A stretch of 10,234 bases of DNA, taken from contig JBKBXU010000157.1 of assembly GCA_046313675.1 (NCBI GenBank), positions 1-10,234 of the forward strand, written 5' to 3'. Positions within the stretch are counted from its first letter, which is position 1. Every line of letters begins with the position of its first letter. The stretch comes from JBKBXU01 sp046313675. GTDB taxonomy: Bacteria; Bacteroidota; Bacteroidia; Cytophagales; Cytophagaceae. The notes beneath the pieces were generated by a model. The model worked only from the letters and a program-made list of their open reading frames with translations, did no database searches and was not told the origin of the DNA. A program made the translations under genes and the position numbers. Positions 1-5,937 of the stretch are shown in pieces.

Positions 1-215
1 AAATCAAAATCCTCCTTATACTTACCGGTTTTTACATAATGAAACAATACAACAACTGCATCCTGAAAAACATCATCGGCATCATCCAAAGTCCCCGAAT
101 TGTTTAATATAAATTTCCGGATTTTTCTCAGCGGATCTTTGTAAAGATAGTTTAAGGCATCACTATTTTTACCACTCCTGATGCTTTGAATTACTAATTT
201 CGACTTGTCTTTCAT
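1..215 (-). CDS. ECF-type sigma-70 family RNA polymerase sigma factor, N-terminal part (runs off the left edge)
   Basis: The 71 complete codons start MKDKSKLVIQSIRSG and include TLDDADDVFQDAVVVLF. This is the sigma-70 region 2 signature (an acidic D-D-A-D-D-V-F-Q-D segment, then a hydrophobic helix) seen in ECF sigma factors. Region 4 and the stop codon lie outside the window, so the ECF subgroup cannot be assigned. An overlapping ATG at 219 opens a different frame that stops within about 15 codons, so the ATG at 215-213 is the start. No Shine-Dalgarno sequence is visible, which is common in Bacteroidota. The gene is divergent from the PorP/SprF-like gene. The promoter-like motif at 221-254 sits directly upstream and recurs before the GH43-GH10 gene, which hints at autoregulation. 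No anti-sigma factor gene is visible, but one could lie to the left of the window. Confidence 0.85.
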   Translation of the reverse strand, partial: MKDKSKLVIQSIRSGKNSDALNYLYKDPLRKIRKFILNNSGTLDDADDVFQDAVVVLFHYVKTGKYKEDFD

Positions 216-220
216 TCATT

Positions 221-254
221 ATAAGCTACGCAATTGACCAATAAAAGTCATCAC
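221..254 (-). promoter_or_regulatory. Candidate ECF sigma-dependent promoter of the sigma-factor gene
   Basis: Read on the minus strand, GTGATGA (254-248) is followed by exactly 17 bases, then CGTAGC (230-225) and TTAT. The identical 7-mer, spacing and 6-mer occur at 1197-1226 on the plus strand before the GH43-GH10 gene. Two short blocks 17 bases apart fit an ECF -35/-10 pair, and CGTA is a known core of several ECF -10 elements. A start site 5-9 bases past CGTAGC would fall at about 220-216, leaving almost no leader before the ATG at 215. Transcripts would be nearly leaderless, or the motif is an operator rather than a promoter. Confidence 0.5.
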
Positions 255-286
255 TTCAGAGTAAATTTAAAATTTTTTGTAAAAAA

Positions 287-300
287 CAAATTAAAATTTG
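287..300. repeat. Short perfect inverted repeat in the divergent spacer
   Basis: CAAATT-AA-AATTTG forms a 14-base dyad with two central bases, 23 bases before the PorP/SprF-like start codon. It could be an operator half-site pair, but the surrounding spacer (216-323) is so AT-rich that such a dyad can arise by chance. Apart from this dyad and the motif at 221-254, nothing clear is visible in the spacer. No convincing plus-strand promoter for the PorP/SprF-like gene was found. Confidence 0.2.
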
Positions 301-323
301 AACTATTTTAATAAGATTTGTAA

Positions 324-1186
324 ATGGCATTTGTCTCAAATTTTGGCTACAGATTAAGATGGGGTCTTTGGGCCTTTCTTGCACTTACAGGCAATAGCAT
401 TGTCTGTCATGGCCAGATTGGAGCTACCGTTTTTGAAGAGTTTNNNNNNNNNNTTCTTTTTCTTACAGAATTCTGGCAAATAATCTAAATGAATTAGGTG
501 TTCTGCAAAATGTTAAACGCTTCTATTTTGATGCGGACAAAAGAATCGGGACTCCGGGGCAAAGTAGATACCACTTCATAGGGCTTCAAGCATATAATTC
601 GAAATTTGGAGACTATATACATAAAAGCCGGCTGATGGGCAGGTATGCCTGGTACACGCAACTCAGCAAAAAATCGTCCGTATCAGCGGGTGTTTCATTA
701 GGATTTATTAATTATTCATTTAGTACAACACAAGGAGGTACAGGAGGATCAGACTTTGGTCCGGATGGTTCGGTAGGACTTCAATACTTAAGGCCAAATA
801 CGACTATTGGAATTGCCATCCAGCAAATTTTTACGCCGGAGCTTATGCCGGTCAACCAATCATTCCGGCTGGACAGGTTATACAACCTGAGTTTGTTCAG
901 AAGGTTAAATATCGATGATCAATTTCAACTGACAACGTTTGCTGTAATCCAATATTCAGATGACAACAGGTATAATTATTCATTTGGCCTGTTATCTCAT
1001 CTGGCAAAAAATGTACTCCTGGGAGTAAATAATTTTTCTCTTCGTAAAACCTCTGTCAATGCCGGAGTGGATCGCATAAAGGTATTGAATCAAAATTTTA
1101 TGTTCATGGCTACGTACAGTTTTCACCACCATGGCATCCCTCTTCCCAGCAATACCATTGAATTTTCCATCGCACTTCAAAAATAA
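324..1186 (+). CDS. PorP/SprF-like T9SS-associated outer-membrane protein, interrupted by an assembly gap
   Basis: The ATG at 324 opens 40 codons with a signal peptide (basic N-terminus, hydrophobic LWAFLALTGNSIV, likely cleavage after CHG/Q). The frame runs into ten Ns at 444-453. After the gap a different frame, open from 455 to the stop at 1184-1186, continues with 243 codons. The total of about 285-290 residues suits the PorP/SprF family (usually around 300). The post-gap part has RYHFIGLQAYNSKFGDY, GVSLGFINYSF, repeated amphipathic strands and a final NTIEFSIALQK strand, all typical of these beta-barrel-like proteins. The usual N-terminal asparagine-proline-alanine motif near the mature N-terminus is not recognisable, partly because of the gap. 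Family members (PorP, SprF) work with the T9SS, often for a neighbouring cargo. Here the next gene is a T9SS cargo on the same strand. The first Met after the gap, at 635, is internal and not the start. Confidence 0.68.
444..453. other. Assembly gap (10 Ns) inside the PorP/SprF-like gene
   Basis: The frame entering the gap (from the ATG at 324) and the frame leaving it (open from 455) do not agree if the gap is exactly ten bases. An in-frame join requires a true length of 3n+2 bases. The Ns are therefore most likely a scaffold placeholder or a size estimate, and a gene caller would split this gene. Confidence 0.95.
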
Positions 1187-1196
1187 TTTTTGTTTG

Positions 1197-1230
1197 GTGA
1201 TGACCTTTTATTGACTTACCCGTAGCCTAT
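1197..1230 (+). promoter_or_regulatory. Candidate ECF sigma-dependent promoter of the GH43-GH10 gene
   Basis: GTGATGA (1197-1203), 17 bases, CGTAGC (1221-1226), then CTAT. Both blocks and their spacing match the motif before the sigma-factor gene, and 7 of the 17 spacer bases also agree, including the CnTTT next to the first block. A start site would fall near 1231-1235, leaving a leader of about 42-46 bases before the ATG at 1277. The motif begins 11 bases after the PorP/SprF-like stop codon and no terminator precedes it, so read-through from that gene is also possible. Confidence 0.5.
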
Positions 1231-1276
1231 TACACTTTTCGGAAACATCAATAAACAAAAAAACCAAACAGATTAG

Positions 1277-4200
1277 ATGAGAAATTTTTACTTAATGTGG
1301 GACACGCACCTGCAATTATTTAAAGCGAGGCTTTGGATTTTCTCCAGCTTGCTCTTTATCCTGATGTCAACTGCAACCTTGTCTCATGGTCAAAGCAACC
1401 GGGACGGAGTGAGCACTTACACCAATCCCATACTCCCGGGAAGTCATCCGGATCAGACCTTGTTAAAAGTCGGCAATGACTTTTATACCGCCGGGTCAAG
1501 TTTTCACTGGGCACCCAATTTGCCCATCTTACATTCAACAGACCTTGTGCATTGGGAAGTTATTTCCAATGTTGTTTCTCCTTCATGGAGTGGTTTGGTA
1601 GGAGAAGACAGTCCAAAAGCAGGAACATGGCAAGGTGCGTTGGCCTATTTTGACAATAAATATTGGGCTTACTTTTTCATTCATGGCAAAGGCCAGTATT
1701 TCTCTAACGCGACTGACCCGAGAGGGCCATGGTCGACACCTACCTTAGTAAGAGGATCTATTGGTTATGATAATGCCGTATTTGTTGATGATGATGGCCG
1801 TGCATATTTACTCATGAAAAACGGGCCTGATTTAAACCGAATTCAAGAACTAGGTACAGACGGGCAGCTAACCGGGCCGGTACTTAATATGGACTGGGTA
1901 AACCGGGATCGTCGTTTCAGTTGGGCCGAGGGTCCAAAAATGGTCAAAAGGAATGGCCGTTATTATTATTTTGTCGCCGGTCATGTATATGGTGGGCAAT
2001 ATGTGTTGAGCAGTCCAACCTTAACTGCGAATGAATCAAGCTGGACAATTCATGGCGACTTCTTTCGTGGAACAGCTTCCGGTGGCTTTACAGGCCCGAA
2101 CCACATTACAGCTCCTATTCAAATTTCTGATGGCACATGGTGGTGCATGGGGCACTCTTATCACAACAATGGATGGGAAGGTCAAGGCCGTCAAAGCATG
2201 TTATTTCAGGTGTTTTGGGATGCAAATGGCGTACCTTATGCAAATAACCCCACCGGTTCTCCATTAACAGCGCCAAATCTTCCAAGTAATGGGAAAAATT
2301 ATAAATATGTAAAATCTGATAGCTTTAACTCAACAATTCGTAACCCGCACTGGCATTTCCACAATACTTCCAATGTGCAAAGAGCTTCTCTTGCAGCTCG
2401 TCCAGGTTACCTTAGGTTAAGCCCTGGGAGCGGAACTACGCATATTTTACAAAGAGATCCGGCTAAGCAATACTCCCTGGTAACTAAAGTAGAGATTAAT
2501 GCCATAACAAATGGTCAGCAGGCAGGATTGCGTATGATGAATGGTGAAGATCTTTTGCATGCTACTCTTTATAGTGGCTACAACAATGGAAAAAAAATAG
2601 GTTTAGCGTTTGATGGTGTTGTCACAGAGGTTAATAACACCATCGGTAATACCGTATGGCTAAAAATTGAGCGAAATTTACATAATATCTCAGGGTTTTA
2701 CAGTGCCGATGGTGTAAGCTGGACCAGAATTGGAAATCCTGTCAACATTTCAACCCTTGATAGGCAACAAACCAATGATAATGCATGGGTAGGCACTTCG
2801 GTAGGACTTTATGCTACAGCTCGTGCAGCAGACTTTGATTTGTTTTCTTATCAGCATGGTTTTGATGCGATATCCGCAGCAGCATACAATAATTTCAACA
2901 ACACCAATATTGTAAGTGGCGGCACAGGGCAAGTTGTTACCAACACGGCAACCAATGGCTGGTGTATGCTTGCCGGTGTTACGATGGAAAGTGAAGGAAG
3001 AACTGCAAGCACATTAGAAGTAAACGCAGCTTCGGCCAATTCAAACGGCACGTTGGAAGTGTGGATTGACAACATCGGAAGTGCAGGAAGAAGAATCGCT
3101 TCCATCCCTATTACATCATCCGGAGGCAGCAATGTTTTTAGAAATTATACTGCCAACGTATCTGTTTCAGGACAGCATGATCTTTACTTAAGATTTGTAG
3201 GGCCGGCTAATGTTTTTAGGGTAAATTCTGTAAGATTTACAGGCTCCACTCAAAATCCTGACCCAAGACCGGCTATTGGATTGGCGCATTGCAAAGAGAA
3301 ATATTTGGGTAACATAATTGCCAACAATGTTCGCAGCGACTTTAACAATTATTGGAATTCGGTAACTGCAGAAAATGGTTGTAAATGGGGGTCTATAGAG
3401 GGTGTTAGAAACCAGATGAACTGGACGGTTGCCGACAGGGCTTATAACCACGCTAAAGAGCATGGACTGCCCTTCAGATGGCATGCTTTTGCCTGGGGAT
3501 CGCAATATCCTAGCTGGGTTACTTCTCTAAGCCCTGCCGAGTTCAGACATGAGCTGGAAGAATTTATAAGACTGGTCTCTGAAAGGTATCCGGACGGAAT
3601 TGATCAAATAGATGTGGTTAACGAAGCTCTTCGAACTCATGCCTCAGGAACCCCATACTTCAGAAACGCACTGGGTGGTGCTGGAGAATCAGGTTATGAC
3701 TGGATCGTATGGTGTTTTCAGACTGCCAGAAAATATTTTCCTAATTCAAAATTGGTTTTAAATGATTACGGCTTGGAAAATGACCATAGCGCTATCAGAG
3801 AAATGCTCGACATTGTCAGGGTGCTTAAAGAGCGTAACCTGATTGATGGATTCGGTACACAGGCACACCATTTTAACATCAATAATTTATCTGCTGCACA
3901 ATTGAGGGCAAGTCTAGACCTGATGGCTACCGGAGGCATACCAATTTATGTTACAGAGCTGGATATTACCGGGGACGATGCTACTCAGAGAGACAGGTAT
4001 GCAAGATTATTTCCGGTTTTCTGGGAACACCCGGCTGTAGCAGGCATTACACTGTGGGGATACGTAGAAGGACAAACATGGCAGGCAACCACTGGCTTGT
4101 TAAGGAGCGATGGGACAGATCGCCCTTCCATGACCTGGCTTAAATCCTATATGGCAGCCCAACCTAATGTGAGCGGTTGCGGAGAAGCTTGCACACCAAC

Positions 4201-5860
4201 AGCAATTGTTCCTTATACACAAATCAATGGAGGAGTTTGGGCGCAGGCTTCAACGGCAAATCTAAATGCCGGGGGTTCTGTAAGATTTGGCCCTCAGCCA
4301 ACCACAGGTGGCTCATGGTCATGGAGCGGTCCCAACAACTACAGTGCTACAACCCGTGAAATTACTCTGAATAATATCCAGGCAAATCACGCAGGCAATT
4401 ATGTTGCCACTTATACCAATGCAGGTGGATGCACCAGCAGCAATACATTTGTGGTAACAATTAATCAGGCACCCACAGTAAGTTTAACGGCTCCTGCAAA
4501 CAATGCAACGTTTACAGCACCGGCAAGTATCACCATTACTGCTACAGCATCTGATGCGGACGGTACAGTAAGCAGTGTGGCTTTCTACAATGGGAATACC
4601 CTGCTTGGTACAGATGTTACTGCACCTTATAGCTTCACATGGAACAATGTGGCTGCCGGTACTTATACTATTTCAGCAAGAGCTACAGATAATAATGGAG
4701 CAGTTACAAATTCAGCTCCTAGAACAATAGTTGTGAATGCAGCTTGCACACCTACTGCAATTGTTCCTTATGTTCAGATCAATGGTGGAACATGGGTTCA
4801 GACATCTACAGCTTCTTTAAATGCAGGAGGCTCTGTAAGGTTCGGACCTCAACCTACAACGGGTGGATCATGGTCATGGAGCGGTCCTGGTAATTACAGC
4901 GCCACAACGCGTGAAATTACACTGAGTAGTATCCAAACCACTCAAGCAGGAAATTATATAGCTACTTTTACCAATGCAGGTGGATGCAGCAGTACTAATA
5001 CCTTTGTGGTTACAGTTAACCCCTTACCTGTTAATCAACCACCGACAGTAAGCTTAACAGGGCCGGCTAACAACGCTACTTTTACAGCACCGGCCATCAT
5101 TACCCTGACGGCTACGGCTTCCGACGCTGATGGTTCAGTGAGCAGTGTGGCATTCTTTAATGGCAATACCTTGCTTGGTACAGATGCTACTGCCCCTTAC
5201 AGCTTTACATGGAACAATGTTGCTGCCGGCACTTACACCATCACTGCCAGGGCGACAGACAACAGCGGAGCAACAACTACTTCAGCGGCCAGAACCGTGA
5301 TCGTTAACCCTGTGGTAGTTGATCCTGTTCCGGTAGGAGATATATTAGGCCCGGATTGCGGAAATATAAACTCCAGCATTGCTTTTGAATTAAACCCTGC
5401 CTTAAGAGCAGGTGCGACTTCTTACACCTGGTGGATGAATGGATATAGCCAGAGCGTAACACAGGTTTCGGGTTCTCCTTTCAGAGTAAATGTAGAGACA
5501 GGGCAATATTTTACAAATGCTGATATTTGCGTGGGCGTATCCTACAATATCTCACCTTGGTATGCTTCTTACTGTAAGCCAATTGCAACTTGCCTGGAAC
5601 AAACAATGGCAGCAAGTGCTCACATAGAAGCAGCTGTGGTAGGGCCAAATCCTTCTCAAGAATCATTTACGCTTACCGTACCGGAAGCCGTGCATTCTGT
5701 AAGGGTAACCAATATCAATGGTAATGTTGTGTACAACCACGGCAACATGGCAGCAGGAGAGAGCATTACTTATGGTCAAAACTTCACAATTGGCTTATAT
5801 GCTGTAACTATTGTATATACCAGCGGAAGGGTAGAGACAACCAGAATTCAGAAATTATAA
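1277..5860 (+). CDS. Secreted bifunctional xylan-degrading enzyme: GH43 - CBM6-like - GH10 with Ig-like repeats and T9SS sorting domain
   Basis: Signal peptide about 1-38, with the hydrophobic core at 19-36. GH43 five-bladed propeller about 47-335: base Asp59 (GSHPDQ), pKa-modulating Asp165 (GYDNAVF), acid Glu218 (SWAEGP). A GH43-associated concanavalin-like sandwich spans about 345-528 and a CBM6-like module about 529-657. GH10 endo-xylanase about 661-965: Glu699-Asn700 and Lys703 (TAENGCKW), His736, Trp740, Gln743, acid/base Glu783 (VVNEAL), Gln862/His864, nucleophile Glu894 (YVTELD), Trp927 and Trp935. Then two alternating pairs of Ig-like modules (971-1155, 1156-1344), an unrecognised module with Cys1361, Cys1418, Cys1433 and Cys1439, and a C-terminal T9SS sorting domain from about 1454 (GPNPSQESFTL ... 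GLYAVTIVY). Both active sites are complete, so both should work. GH10 would cut the xylan backbone outside the cell. GH43 would act as an arabinofuranosidase or xylosidase, and the sequence alone does not say which. The start has no Shine-Dalgarno sequence; the next Met (residue 7) would also keep the signal peptide. Confidence 0.93.
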   Translation: MRNFYLMWDTHLQLFKARLWIFSSLLFILMSTATLSHGQSNRDGVSTYTNPILPGSHPDQTLLKVGNDFYTAGSSFHWAPNLPILHSTDLVHWEVISNVVSPSWSGLVGEDSPKAGTWQGALAYFDNKYWAYFFIHGKGQYFSNATDPRGPWSTPTLVRGSIGYDNAVFVDDDGRAYLLMKNGPDLNRIQELGTDGQLTGPVLNMDWVNRDRRFSWAEGPKMVKRNGRYYYFVAGHVYGGQYVLSSPTLTANESSWTIHGDFFRGTASGGFTGPNHITAPIQISDGTWWCMGHSYHNNGWEGQGRQSMLFQVFWDANGVPYANNPTGSPLTAPNLPSNGKNYKYVKSDSFNSTIRNPHWHFHNTSNVQRASLAARPGYLRLSPGSGTTHILQRDPAKQYSLVTKVEINAITNGQQAGLRMMNGEDLLHATLYSGYNNGKKIGLAFDGVVTEVNNTIGNTVWLKIERNLHNISGFYSADGVSWTRIGNPVNISTLDRQQTNDNAWVGTSVGLYATARAADFDLFSYQHGFDAISAAAYNNFNNTNIVSGGTGQVVTNTATNGWCMLAGVTMESEGRTASTLEVNAASANSNGTLEVWIDNIGSAGRRIASIPITSSGGSNVFRNYTANVSVSGQHDLYLRFVGPANVFRVNSVRFTGSTQNPDPRPAIGLAHCKEKYLGNIIANNVRSDFNNYWNSVTAENGCKWGSIEGVRNQMNWTVADRAYNHAKEHGLPFRWHAFAWGSQYPSWVTSLSPAEFRHELEEFIRLVSERYPDGIDQIDVVNEALRTHASGTPYFRNALGGAGESGYDWIVWCFQTARKYFPNSKLVLNDYGLENDHSAIREMLDIVRVLKERNLIDGFGTQAHHFNINNLSAAQLRASLDLMATGGIPIYVTELDITGDDATQRDRYARLFPVFWEHPAVAGITLWGYVEGQTWQATTGLLRSDGTDRPSMTWLKSYMAAQPNVSGCGEACTPTAIVPYTQINGGVWAQASTANLNAGGSVRFGPQPTTGGSWSWSGPNNYSATTREITLNNIQANHAGNYVATYTNAGGCTSSNTFVVTINQAPTVSLTAPANNATFTAPASITITATASDADGTVSSVAFYNGNTLLGTDVTAPYSFTWNNVAAGTYTISARATDNNGAVTNSAPRTIVVNAACTPTAIVPYVQINGGTWVQTSTASLNAGGSVRFGPQPTTGGSWSWSGPGNYSATTREITLSSIQTTQAGNYIATFTNAGGCSSTNTFVVTVNPLPVNQPPTVSLTGPANNATFTAPAIITLTATASDADGSVSSVAFFNGNTLLGTDATAPYSFTWNNVAAGTYTITARATDNSGATTTSAARTVIVNPVVVDPVPVGDILGPDCGNINSSIAFELNPALRAGATSYTWWMNGYSQSVTQVSGSPFRVNVETGQYFTNADICVGVSYNISPWYASYCKPIATCLEQTMAASAHIEAAVVGPNPSQESFTLTVPEAVHSVRVTNINGNVVYNHGNMAAGESITYGQNFTIGLYAVTIVYTSGRVETTRIQKL
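4187..5308 (+). repeat. Tandem duplication of an Ig-like module pair inside the GH43-GH10 gene
   Basis: Two units, 4187-4741 (555 bases, 185 residues) and 4742-5308 (567 bases, 189 residues), lie end to end. Each holds a module A (starting ACTPT, with IVPYxQINGG, GGSWSWSGP, NAGGC) and a module B (PPTVSL-type start, ATASDADG, YSFTWNNVAAGTYT, RATDN). Module B matches bacterial Ig domains; module A looks Ig- or PKD-like. The protein copies are nearly the same, while many third codon positions differ. This suggests an old duplication kept under protein-level constraint, not a recent one or an assembly error. The role is probably a spacer between the catalytic domains and the cell-surface anchor. 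Confidence 0.9.
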
Positions 5861-5884
5861 TTTAAATAATATAAGCAGCTTAGT

Positions 5885-5919
5885 AAGCGGTTGGGCCTTT
5901 AGCTCAACCGCTTTTTTTT
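5885..5919 (+). terminator. Intrinsic terminator of the GH43-GH10 gene
   Basis: A 12-base-pair stem (5885-5896 with 5902-5913, one G-T pair) closes on a 5-base loop, CTTTA. A run of eight Ts follows at 5912-5919. It lies 24 bases after the stop codon. Read on the minus strand the hairpin lacks a T run, so it serves mainly the plus-strand gene. It may also weakly stop the convergent minus-strand gene that ends at 5938. Confidence 0.92.
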
Positions 5920-5937
5920 AAACAACCAAAAGATAAT

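Noticed and set aside
253..285. A Bacteroidota housekeeping-type promoter (TTTG, 17 bases, TAAATTTA) on the minus strand before the sigma-factor gene.
   Set aside because: The -7 element misses its final G, the spacing is at the short end, and the tract is so AT-rich that near matches are expected by chance.
1187..1276. A terminator between the PorP/SprF-like gene and the xylanase gene.
   Set aside because: No stem longer than about 3 base pairs followed by a T run was found, so co-transcription remains possible.
2851..3505. Minus-strand open frames of 93 and 105 codons opposite the GH43-GH10 gene, and similar short frames elsewhere.
   Set aside because: They lie antisense to clearly conserved catalytic or binding domains, resemble no family and have no start signals.
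4187..5308. CRISPR-like or mobile-element repeat.
   Set aside because: The repeat is in frame, unit lengths are multiples of three, and it encodes Ig-like modules. No CRISPR spacers, transposase or terminal inverted repeats are present anywhere in the window.
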